The notes under the pieces were generated by a model. The model was not told the origin of the DNA. It ran no database searches and saw only the letters and a program-made list of their open reading frames with translations. This document shows, piece after piece, positions 9,732 to 17,088 of a stretch of 22,502 nucleotides of DNA. The stretch is from an uncultured Devosia sp. (GTDB lineage Bacteria > Pseudomonadota > Alphaproteobacteria > Rhizobiales > Devosiaceae): the NCBI RefSeq assembly GCF_946479885.1, contig NZ_CAMLHM010000058.1, positions 1 through 22,502 of the forward strand, given 5' to 3'. Each line of letters starts with the position of its first letter. Positions within the stretch are counted from its first letter, which is position 1. The position numbers were made by a program, and so were the translations under genes.

Positions 9732-10198
9732 CCAAGAGCAATGGCAACGGCCACGATACCGACAACGAGAGCCAGATCACCCTGACGCGGACCATCGACG
9801 CCAATATCGACGACGTGTTTGCCGCCTGGACGGACCCGGCGCTGATCGAGCAATGGCAGGCCGACGAGGCAGAGCTCGATGCCTTCGAGGGCGGCGAATA
9901 CAAGTTCACCACCTTTGGCGACGACGAGGACCCGGAAGATCACGTCGTCAGCGGGGAAATCCTGCAATTCGTCGAGAACGAAAAGCTCGTGATGTCGTGG
10001 GTCCACAGGGACAGCGACGATGAGGATGCGGAAGAGCTGATCTTCGTGCTCGAAATCGCCTTCAAGGCGCTGGGCGAAGACCAGACGCGCGTGACCCTCA
10101 CCGAGCGCGGACTGGCCCATTCGGACCCGGAATCGCGCATTTTCTCCATGGAGGCCTGGAGCGCGGCGCTGGAGCACCTGGCGGAAGTCATGGAATAG
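9728..10198 (+). CDS. SRPBCC (AHSA1/CalC-type) domain protein
   Basis: A 156-residue acidic cytosolic protein with the START-like helix-grip fold pattern: ITLTRTIDANIDDVFAAWTDP at the N-terminus, then EGGEYKF, a long strand region (ENEKLVMSWVHRD), TRVTLTERGL, and a C-terminal helix with MEAWSAALEHLAEVM. Such proteins bind hydrophobic ligands or act as stress-related lid domains; the ligand is unknown. An unusually high Asp/Glu content stands out. ATG 9728 has AGGAG 6 nt upstream and overlaps the fsr stop (ATGA), so the two genes are probably coupled. Confidence 0.87.
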   Translation: MTKSNGNGHDTDNESQITLTRTIDANIDDVFAAWTDPALIEQWQADEAELDAFEGGEYKFTTFGDDEDPEDHVVSGEILQFVENEKLVMSWVHRDSDDEDAEELIFVLEIAFKALGEDQTRVTLTERGLAHSDPESRIFSMEAWSAALEHLAEVME

Positions 10199-10214
10199 CT
10201 GAAACCATTTTGCG

Positions 10215-10240
10215 CTCCGGCCCGTATCGTCTGCCGGAGG
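10215..10240 (+). promoter_or_regulatory. Hairpin overlapping the photolyase ribosome binding site
   Basis: CTCCGGC (10215-10221) pairs perfectly with GCCGGAG (10233-10239) across an 11-base loop. The right arm contains most of the GGAGG Shine-Dalgarno sequence (10236-10240) that precedes the photolyase ATG at 10248. In an RNA covering this gap the binding site would be partly hidden, which could limit translation until the stem melts. The effect is inferred. Confidence 0.45.
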
Positions 10241-10247
10241 GAATCGC

Positions 10248-11654
10248 ATGGGTTCAACCAGCATAGCCTGGCTGCGCAACGACCTGCGCATCGCCGATAA
10301 CGAAGCTCTCGGCGCGGCCGTTGCCGCCGGGCGGACAACCGTCGCGGTCTATATCCACGAAACCACCAAAGGTGTTCGCCCGCCGGGCGCTGCGGCGCGC
10401 TGGTGGCTGCATCACAGCCTCGAAACGCTCGGCGCCGCGCTGGCGGAGCGGGGAATCGAGCTTGTCACGCGCGCCGGGGATGCATCGATCGTGCTGCCCG
10501 GGATCGTGGCGGAGCGTGACGCCAGCTCGGTATTCTGGAACCGGCGCTATGCGCCCGGCGAGCGGGATGCGGACACCGCGATCATGGCGCGGCTCAAATA
10601 TGATGGCATCGCCGTGCAGTCCTTTGCCGGCAATCTGCTGGTCGAGCCCTGGACCATCGCCACCGGCGAAGGCAAGCCATACTCGGTGTTCACGCCATTC
10701 TGGAAACGGCTGCGCGAGATGCCCATCACGGCGCCGCGGCGGCAACCTGCTGCGGGCAAGCCAATCGCTTACGAACCTGCCGGCACCGGCTACAAAGCTC
10801 CAGCCTGGAGCGACAAGCTGGCCGCCCATTGGGAGATTGGCGAGGCCGCGGCACATGAGCGGCTGGTGGCGTTCCTTGACGAACGGCTGGCCGACTATGC
10901 CCAGGGCCGAGACTTCCCTGCCAAGGTCTCAACGTCCCGGCTATCACCGCATTTGCGGTTTGGCGAGATCAGCGCCCGGCAGATCTTGCACGCGGCGCAG
11001 GCCGTCGCCCATGCCGACCACACCAAGCAGGCCGCGGTCGACAAGTTCCTGTCCGAACTGGCGTGGCGGGATTTCAACTACCACCAGCTCTATCATCGCG
11101 ATGATATCGCCACCCAGCCGATGCAGACGAAATATACCGGCATGGTCTGGCGGGATGCGGACGCCGATCTGGCGGCGTGGCAGCAGGGCCGCACGGGCCT
11201 GCCCATTGTCGATGCGGGTATGCGGGAGCTGTGGGAGACCGGCTTCATGCAGAACCGGGTGCGCATGCTGACCGCGTCGCTGCTGGCGAAGAACCTGCTG
11301 GTCGACTGGCGGCTGGGCGAGCAATGGTTCTGGGATTGCCTCGTCGACGCGGACATGGCGAACAATCCGGGCAATTGGCAGTGGGTGGCCGGCAGCGGGC
11401 TCGATGCCTCGCCCTATTTCCGCATCTTCAATCCGGTAACGCAGGGCGAACGGTTCGACGCCGGCGGCGACTATGTACGGCAATGGGTCCCCGAGTTGGC
11501 GCGCCTGCCGGACGAGTGGATCCACCAACCGGCGGGCGCGCCCAAAGACGTGCTGAGTAAGGCGGGGGTGGTGATCGGGGAAACGTATCCGGAGCCGATC
11601 GTGGATTTGAAGTCGAGCCGGGTTCGGGCGCTGGAGGCGGCGAAGGGGCTTTAG
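10248..11654 (+). CDS. phrB: Deoxyribodipyrimidine (CPD) photolyase, class I
   Basis: Protein of 468 residues that repairs UV-induced pyrimidine dimers using light and FAD. The N-terminal antenna domain (WLRNDLRIADNEAL) occupies roughly residues 1-130. The FAD domain shows TSRLSPHLRFGEIS (229-242), ELAWRDFNYH (about 270-279), GLPIVDAGMRELWETG and NPGNWQWVAGSGLDASPYF (about 373-391), with Trp377 and Trp379 in the WQW motif. The usual MHNRxRM motif reads MQNRVRM, a His-to-Gln change. ATG 10248 follows GGAGG by 7 nt. It lies 49 bases after the SRPBCC gene and probably belongs to the same transcript. Confidence 0.95.
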   Translation: MGSTSIAWLRNDLRIADNEALGAAVAAGRTTVAVYIHETTKGVRPPGAAARWWLHHSLETLGAALAERGIELVTRAGDASIVLPGIVAERDASSVFWNRRYAPGERDADTAIMARLKYDGIAVQSFAGNLLVEPWTIATGEGKPYSVFTPFWKRLREMPITAPRRQPAAGKPIAYEPAGTGYKAPAWSDKLAAHWEIGEAAAHERLVAFLDERLADYAQGRDFPAKVSTSRLSPHLRFGEISARQILHAAQAVAHADHTKQAAVDKFLSELAWRDFNYHQLYHRDDIATQPMQTKYTGMVWRDADADLAAWQQGRTGLPIVDAGMRELWETGFMQNRVRMLTASLLAKNLLVDWRLGEQWFWDCLVDADMANNPGNWQWVAGSGLDASPYFRIFNPVTQGERFDAGGDYVRQWVPELARLPDEWIHQPAGAPKDVLSKAGVVIGETYPEPIVDLKSSRVRALEAAKGL

Positions 11655-11764
11655 TGTCACCTGCGGTGGTTGGGAATGATATTGCGCCGGTTCGCGATAG
11701 GCGCGCTGGCATTGCGCGACAAGGGCCAATGACGAAAAGCCGTGCCGCTAGAGGCGGTTATGGC

Positions 11765-11793
11765 TTGCGGGTGACGGTAGCGCCACCTAGCAT
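11765..11793 (+). promoter_or_regulatory. Candidate sigma-70 promoter of cysK
   Basis: TTGCGG (11765-11770) and TAGCAT (11788-11793) are 17 bases apart, and the second box ends 31 bases before the chosen cysK start. The boxes match consensus at 3 and 4 of 6 positions. The -10 box overlaps an in-frame ATG at 11792, which would then not be on the transcript and supports the start at 11825. Confidence 0.35.
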
Positions 11794-11824
11794 GCCGGTT
11801 CCTCGCTCCCTGCAGATTGCCCAC

Positions 11825-12874
11825 ATGTCCAAGCACAAAGACCTGATCTCTGCCATCGGCAACACACCGCTGATCCGCCTCAACCGCGTATCCGCGCTCA
11901 CGGGTTGCGAGATCTGGGGCAAGGCCGAGTTTCTCAATCCGGGCCAGTCGGTCAAGGATCGGGCGGCTTTGTTCATCATCCATGATGCGGTGAAGTCGGG
12001 TGCGCTGAAGCCGGGCGGCACGATCGTCGAGGGGACGGCGGGCAATACCGGCATCGGGCTGACGCTGGTGGCAAACTCGCTGGGCTTCAAATCGGTGATC
12101 GTGATCCCCGAAACGCAGAGCCAGGAAAAGAAGGACGCGCTGCGCCTCTATGGTGCTGAGGTGATCGAGGTTCCGGCCAAGCCCTACAAGAACCCCAACA
12201 ACTACATCAAGATTTCCGGCCGGCTGGCCGAGAAGCTCAATCGCGAGCTGCCTGAAGGCGCCGTGTGGGCCAACCAGTTCGACAACACGTCCAACAAGCG
12301 GGCGCATGTGGAAACCACCGGCCCCGAAATCTGGCAGCAGACCAATGGCCGGATCGACGGCTTCATCTGCGCGGTCGGTTCGGGCGGCACGCTGGCCGGC
12401 GTTGCGGAAGCGCTGCGGGCCCGCAACCCCGACGTCAAGATTGGCTTGGCCGACCCCGAGGGCGCCGCGCTCTACAACTACTACGCCAATGGCGAACTGA
12501 AATCGTCGGGCAACTCGATCACCGAAGGCATCGGCCAGGGCCGCATCACGGCCAACCTGGAAGGCCTCCGGATCGACAATCCGTACCAGATTTCCGATGC
12601 AGAGGCCCTGCCCTATATCTTCGACCTGCTCGAGCATGAGGGGCTGTGCCTGGGTGGATCGAGCGCCATCAACATTGCCGGCGCGGTGCGCATGGCGCGC
12701 GACCTGGGGCCGGGCAAGACCATCGTCACGGTGCTGTGCGACTACGGCAACCGCTATGCCAGCAAGATCTTCAATCCCGACTTCCTGCGCGCCAAGGACC
12801 TGCCGGTCCCGGCATGGCTTGAAGAGCGTGCGCCCATCGACATTTCCAGCGTGATCGAGGCGGAGCCGGTCTGA
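11825..12874 (+). CDS. cysK: Cysteine synthase A-like PLP enzyme, long form
   Basis: Protein of 349 residues in PLP fold-type II. The PLP lysine is Lys44 in NPGQSVKDRAA, the substrate loop is EGTAGNTGIG (69-78), and GSGGTLAG binds the PLP phosphate. O-acetylserine sulfhydrylases make cysteine from O-acetylserine and sulfide. This protein is longer than E. coli CysK (323 residues) and has TAGNTG in place of TSGNTG. It belongs to the longer form common in alphaproteobacteria, which also resembles mycobacterial Cds1 cysteine desulfhydrase; synthesis versus breakdown of cysteine cannot be settled by eye. ATG 11825 begins the family-like sequence MSKHKDLISAIGNTPL, although no clear ribosome binding site precedes it. 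The stop is the loop of a terminator hairpin. Confidence 0.88.
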   Translation: MSKHKDLISAIGNTPLIRLNRVSALTGCEIWGKAEFLNPGQSVKDRAALFIIHDAVKSGALKPGGTIVEGTAGNTGIGLTLVANSLGFKSVIVIPETQSQEKKDALRLYGAEVIEVPAKPYKNPNNYIKISGRLAEKLNRELPEGAVWANQFDNTSNKRAHVETTGPEIWQQTNGRIDGFICAVGSGGTLAGVAEALRARNPDVKIGLADPEGAALYNYYANGELKSSGNSITEGIGQGRITANLEGLRIDNPYQISDAEALPYIFDLLEHEGLCLGGSSAINIAGAVRMARDLGPGKTIVTVLCDYGNRYASKIFNPDFLRAKDLPVPAWLEERAPIDISSVIEAEPV

Positions 12875-12891
12875 GACCGGCTCCGCCTTTT
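12860..12891 (+). terminator. Intrinsic terminator with cysK stop codon in its loop
   Basis: GCGGAGCCGGTC (12860-12871) pairs perfectly over 12 bases with GACCGGCTCCGC (12875-12886). The three-base loop TGA (12872-12874) is the cysK stop codon. CTTTT follows. The left arm encodes the last four cysK residues. The opposite strand has no T-run after the stem, so the signal mainly serves cysK. Confidence 0.85.
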
Positions 12892-12894
12892 GAC

Positions 12895-13593
12895 TCAGCG
12901 CAGTTCCACGAAGCTGAGATTGGTAGGTTGCCGCAGCACGCCGCCGTCTGGCGTGTTCGGCAGGACCGTTTCGTCGACAGCCTCCAGATTGAAGCCGCGG
13001 GCCCAGCCTCTGCCATTGCCCTTGAGGTAGAAGCCGTAGTTGAGCGTAGTGGCTTCGGGCGGCACGTCGAGGACGATGTCGCGCTCGATCCAGTCGGTAT
13101 TGCCGGCTACCGGACCATTCCTGTCGTAGCGTTCGAGATTTTCGAAGCGCAGCGAACCGCTGGGGCCATCGACCCGGAACCAGATGGTGACGCCGCCATC
13201 AACCTGGGCCGCGCGCAACTGGCTGCTCACCCGCATACGCTGGCCGAGATAGGGTTTGGCATCGACCGACTGCATCAGGGTGCAGAAATCATCGCCGCGG
13301 ATGGTGTCGATCAGTTCCGGTTTGCTCTCGATCCAGGCAGCGTTGAGGCCAGCATCCACGCCCACGCGGTAGAATTTCGGGCTCTTGCCCGTCCTGATCC
13401 AGCCATTGGGCGTCTCGCCGTCGGATATGCCGGCGCCGGCATCGATCCGGGCGCTGAGTATGTTCCAGTTGGCAAAACCAAACTGACGGGCGACGAGTTC
13501 GAGACAGTCGCTGTGCGAAAGCTCGATGTTGCGTTCGGCCAGCCCCTGTCGCAGGAGTTTGGCCATGAGTTTTGCGTCCATGAAGCTGTGCAT
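12895..13593 (-). CDS. Glyoxalase_8-like N-terminus joined to a beta-rich C-terminal domain
   Basis: Protein of 232 residues without signal peptide. Residues 1-50 (DAKLMAKLLRQGL, then LSHSDCLELVARQFGFANWN) match the short helical domain found at the N-terminus of glyoxalase superfamily proteins. No glyoxalase (VOC) fold follows. From about residue 63, GWIRTGKSPKFYRVGVDAG, GQRMRVSSQLRA, VTIWFRVDGPSGSLRFENL and the DWIERDIVLDVPPEATTLNYGF stretch look like a jelly-roll domain that also occurs attached to some regulators and peptidases. Function is unknown; ligand sensing is a guess. ATG 13593 was kept, with AGAGG about 8 nt upstream; ATG 13581 is possible. It converges on cysK. Confidence 0.7.
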   Translation of the reverse strand: MHSFMDAKLMAKLLRQGLAERNIELSHSDCLELVARQFGFANWNILSARIDAGAGISDGETPNGWIRTGKSPKFYRVGVDAGLNAAWIESKPELIDTIRGDDFCTLMQSVDAKPYLGQRMRVSSQLRAAQVDGGVTIWFRVDGPSGSLRFENLERYDRNGPVAGNTDWIERDIVLDVPPEATTLNYGFYLKGNGRGWARGFNLEAVDETVLPNTPDGGVLRQPTNLSFVELR

Positions 13594-13834
13594 GGTTTGA
13601 ACCTCTCACATGGGCAAGAACGTCGAAGTCAGCGCTCGCATTACTGACGGCTTGCCCGGTGATCGGGGTCAAACCTGCAGACCTAACGTGCATTCACCGT
13701 CCCCAACGGGGCGCGAGCGGCTGGCTGCACGAACCATGGTGAAAGACTACGCCGCAGGCCAAAGTTGTCAACCGGCGGATTGTTCAATCGCCGCAGGCTG
13801 ATAGAGTGGCCCCCCAACGACTGCGGGGCACGCC

Positions 13835-15286
13835 TTGATCGGTATCGACGACATCCTGAGGGCGATCATTGCCGACCTGCATATCGTGGCCGCGATCACC
13901 GGGGCCCTGTATCTGCTGGCCTTTGTCTGCGCCGTGCGCGAAGTGATGAATTCGCGGACATCGCAGGGCTCCATCGCCTGGATCCTGGCGCTGGCGCTCC
14001 TCCCCTTTCCGACGGCGTTTCTCTATCTGGTGCTGGGCTGGAAGGCGTTTGACGATTACGCCACCGACCGCATCCGCAACGGCCGCTCGGCGCGGCCGCT
14101 CCGGGCGAAAGACCTGGCGCTGATCGACCGGGAAACCAGCGAAAAATGGCCGGTGCAGACCAAGGTGTCGGAAGTGCCGTTTCTCAACGGCAACGATGTG
14201 GAACTGTTGGTGGACGGGCGGGCGACGTTCGACTCGATTTTCGCGGGTATCGCCAAGGCCAAGGACTACCTGCTGGTGCAGTTCTATATCGTGCGGGACG
14301 ATGCGCTGGGCCAGGAACTGGCCGAGCGGCTGATCGAGCGCGCCAATGCCGGGGTCAAGGTCTACCTGCTCTACGATGATATCGGCAGCACGGGCATGCC
14401 CAAGCGCTATCGCGCCGAGCTGCGCAAGGCCGGAATCAAGGTGGCCGGGTTCAACCAGCGCCACAAGTTCCTGCGCATATTCGGGCCGACACGCATCAAC
14501 TATCGCAACCACCGCAAGATCGTGGTGGTGGACGGCGAGCATGCCTGGGTCGGCGGGCATAATGTGGGCGTCGAATATCTCGGCGAGAACCCGCGGTTCG
14601 GACGCTGGCGCGATACGCATGTGCGGGTGTCGGGCCCGGCCGCGCTGGGCTGCGCATTGCTGTTCCGCGAAGACTGGGAATGGGCGACCGGCGAAGCGCT
14701 GCCGGCGACCCCGCCCGAAAGCGTGGCGACGCCCGGCGAGCAATCGGTGCTCGTCATGGGGAGCGGGCCGGCCGACAAGCTCGAGGAATGCGCCATTGCC
14801 TTCACCGACATCATCGGGCGGGCGCGCGAGCGGCTGTGGATCGTCAGCCCCTATTTCGTCCCCGACACCGATATCCGCACGGCGCTGTTCGCGGCCAAAC
14901 TGCGCGGCGTGGATGTCCGCGTCATGCTGCCCAATGAGCCCGATCACAAGCTGGTCTGGCTGGCCAGCATTGCCCATGCCGATGCCATGATCGAGCATGG
15001 CGTGTCGATCTATCGCTATCAGGACGGGTTCCTGCACCAGAAGGTGGTGCTGATGGATGACCAGATCGCGTCGGTCGGCAGTGTCAATTTCGACAACCGA
15101 TCCTTTGCCATCAATTTCGAGATCACGCTGTGGTTTGCCGACCGGCAAGCGATCGACCAGATCGAGGCCATGCTGGTGGAGGATTTCAAGCTCTGCCGCC
15201 AGGTTGAAATGCCCGAGGTCAAGGGCCGGTCGCTGCCCATGCGCTTCATGACCCAGGCCGCCCGCCTGCTCTCCCCCGTGCTCTGA
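13835..15286 (+). CDS. cls: Cardiolipin synthase
   Basis: Membrane enzyme of 483 residues that joins phosphatidylglycerol molecules (or PG and PE) into cardiolipin. Two N-terminal membrane helices (about residues 13-33 and 48-68) precede two phospholipase D domains. Both HKD motifs are intact: His226/Lys228/Asp233 in NHRKIVVVDG, and His401/Lys403/Asp408 in LHQKVVLMDD. The start is TTG 13835, preceded by GGGG about 6 nt upstream; the next ATG would remove the first membrane helix. The alaX-like gene follows after 8 bases, so the two are probably co-transcribed. Confidence 0.94.
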   Translation: MIGIDDILRAIIADLHIVAAITGALYLLAFVCAVREVMNSRTSQGSIAWILALALLPFPTAFLYLVLGWKAFDDYATDRIRNGRSARPLRAKDLALIDRETSEKWPVQTKVSEVPFLNGNDVELLVDGRATFDSIFAGIAKAKDYLLVQFYIVRDDALGQELAERLIERANAGVKVYLLYDDIGSTGMPKRYRAELRKAGIKVAGFNQRHKFLRIFGPTRINYRNHRKIVVVDGEHAWVGGHNVGVEYLGENPRFGRWRDTHVRVSGPAALGCALLFREDWEWATGEALPATPPESVATPGEQSVLVMGSGPADKLEECAIAFTDIIGRARERLWIVSPYFVPDTDIRTALFAAKLRGVDVRVMLPNEPDHKLVWLASIAHADAMIEHGVSIYRYQDGFLHQKVVLMDDQIASVGSVNFDNRSFAINFEITLWFADRQAIDQIEAMLVEDFKLCRQVEMPEVKGRSLPMRFMTQAARLLSPVL

Positions 15287-15294
15287 GTATTGCC

Positions 15295-16011
15295 ATGACC
15301 GAATTCCTGTTTCGCGACGACAGCTACCTGCCCTCGACGCAAGCCAATGTGGTGGCGCTGACCGAGGACGGCGGCATCGTGCTGGACCGCACGGTGTTCT
15401 ATGCGGCTTCGGGCGGACAGCCGGGCGACAATGGCACGATCATGCGGGCCGATGGGTCGGCCATCACCATTGCGACAGCGATACACCCCGAAGGCGACAA
15501 GACGCGGATCGTGCATGTGCCCGCGGAAGGGCAGAGTTCGGTCGGGGTTGGCGAGAGCGTCACCCCGGGCATCGACTGGGCGCGGCGCTACCGGCTGATG
15601 CGCATGCATACGGCGCTGCACCTGCTGTCGGTGGTGTTCCCATTTCCGGTGACGGGCGGCTCGGTCGGCGACGACAAAGGGCGGCTCGATTTCGACATGC
15701 CCGAGGTGCCCGACAATCTTGCCGCACTCGAGGCGCAGCTCAACGACATGGTGGCGGGCAACCATGCGGTGACGCAGGAATGGATCACCGATGCCGAAAT
15801 GGCCGCCAATCCGGACCTGATCAAGACGATGAACGTCAAGCCGCCCATGGGCCAGGGGCGCGTGCGGCTGATCCGCATCGGCGACGTGGATCTGCAGCCG
15901 TGCGGCGGCACGCATGTGCGCAACACCAGCGAGATCGGTCGGCTCGCACTGGGCAAGATCGAGAAAAAGGGCAAGCAGAACAGGCGCGTAAGCCTGTTGT
16001 TTGCGGAGTAG
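15295..16011 (+). CDS. alaX: Alanyl-tRNA editing protein (AlaX type)
   Basis: Free-standing editing protein of 238 residues, related to the editing domain of alanyl-tRNA synthetase. It hydrolyses tRNA-Ala wrongly charged with serine or glycine. The zinc-binding residues are visible: His105 and His109 in MHTALHLL, and Cys203 and His207 in CGGTHV. An N-terminal beta domain contains TVFYAASGGQPGDNG, a conserved signature. The size and Gly-rich motif fit the AlaX-M group. The start lies 8 bases after the cls stop without a clear ribosome binding site, so translation may depend on ribosomes finishing cls. Confidence 0.93.
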   Translation: MTEFLFRDDSYLPSTQANVVALTEDGGIVLDRTVFYAASGGQPGDNGTIMRADGSAITIATAIHPEGDKTRIVHVPAEGQSSVGVGESVTPGIDWARRYRLMRMHTALHLLSVVFPFPVTGGSVGDDKGRLDFDMPEVPDNLAALEAQLNDMVAGNHAVTQEWITDAEMAANPDLIKTMNVKPPMGQGRVRLIRIGDVDLQPCGGTHVRNTSEIGRLALGKIEKKGKQNRRVSLLFAE

Positions 16012-16080
16012 ATTCCGCTTGCCCGCAGTCGTCTTGTCACAGTCTCATGCACTGCTGTGCCGAAAGAGCGGAGGCCGGCA

Positions 16081-17088
16081 ATGCGCATCTGGACAGTGAT
16101 TGGGGCGATCACCGGCGTGGCCTTGGCCGCTGGCGCCACCTATGCCTGGGGGATCGGTTGGCTGTTGCCCTGTGGGCCGGTCGACCGGATTATCCAGCTC
16201 AGCCAATGCCGGGTTCTCGCGAGTTTCGAGGCGACCCAGCTCGAGACGCTGCTGCTCGACGCGGATGGCGACCTCGTGACCGTGCTGCGCCAGGATGGCA
16301 GCGAGCCGACGCGACGGCAAAGGCTGGCCGAGATTTCGCCCAGCGACGGCTCGATCAGCAGCGAGCTCGAATTCGAGGGCGTGCCGCCCGGGGCGTCGTG
16401 GATGAGCGCAGCGTTGTCGCCGGACGGGACGCTGATCGGCGCGACCATGCTCGATGAACCGGCGATGGTGCTGGATCGGGCCACCGGCAATACGGTGATC
16501 GACCTGCCGCTCTACTCGGCGGCCGGCATCGGCTTTGATGGGCCCGATCGCGTGTTGCTCGATGGCGGGGTGATGAGTTCGGAGCGCCCGCCGCAGCCGG
16601 TGGCGCAGGCCTTTGCCCTGGCCGATGCGGCGGAGCTCCCCGAGGCCAGTGGACCGGCGGCGCTGCCGCTGTTCGATTCAGGCATATCGGCTGCGCTGTC
16701 ACCCGATGGGGCGCTGCTGGCGCAGCATGTCGAAAGCCTGGGCGATAGCGGGATCGTGGCTATCCGGCTGGCCGATGCCAGGTTTGCCGCATGGTCCGGC
16801 TTCCTGCTGACGGCGCCGCTGGGGGCGTGGAGCCAGCAAATCCTGCCCAGGCTGTGGTTCAGCCCCGACAGCAAGTTCGTGGCCGCCGCATTCGATGGCG
16901 CGCCCGTCTGGGGCAAGGAGACATCGGCGCTTGTCATCTGGGACGCGCAGAGCAAGGAACTGGTGCAGCGCATCCCCACCCATAGCGCGCAGTGGGACGA
17001 ATTGGTGTGGCTCGAGGGGCGCAAGGTGGCGGCGACGCGGTTCAACACCGTGACCCGGCGCGGCGAGATCGCGGTTATCGGCTACTAG
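16081..17088 (+). CDS. Membrane-anchored beta-propeller-like protein, function unknown
   Basis: Protein of 335 residues. A single N-terminal hydrophobic helix (about residues 3-25) acts as anchor or uncleaved signal, so the body is probably periplasmic. Repeats with the pattern of WD40/propeller blades follow: SAALSPDGTLIGATMLDEPA, SAALSPDGALLAQHVESLG and the FSPDSKFVAAAF stretch ending in ALVIWDAQSKELVQRI. No catalytic motif was recognised. ATG 16081 has GGAGG 6 nt upstream; an upstream GTG at 16057 is in frame but lacks this support. It lies 69 bases after alaX and converges on a binding-protein gene, sharing the palindromic CTAG stop. Confidence 0.72.
   Translation: MRIWTVIGAITGVALAAGATYAWGIGWLLPCGPVDRIIQLSQCRVLASFEATQLETLLLDADGDLVTVLRQDGSEPTRRQRLAEISPSDGSISSELEFEGVPPGASWMSAALSPDGTLIGATMLDEPAMVLDRATGNTVIDLPLYSAAGIGFDGPDRVLLDGGVMSSERPPQPVAQAFALADAAELPEASGPAALPLFDSGISAALSPDGALLAQHVESLGDSGIVAIRLADARFAAWSGFLLTAPLGAWSQQILPRLWFSPDSKFVAAAFDGAPVWGKETSALVIWDAQSKELVQRIPTHSAQWDELVWLEGRKVAATRFNTVTRRGEIAVIGY

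Noticed and set aside
13594..13834. Possible promoter TTGTTC/TAGAGT and a partial palindrome before cls
   Set aside because: Both boxes are weak and the palindrome is broken by mismatches, so no feature was called in this 241-base gap.
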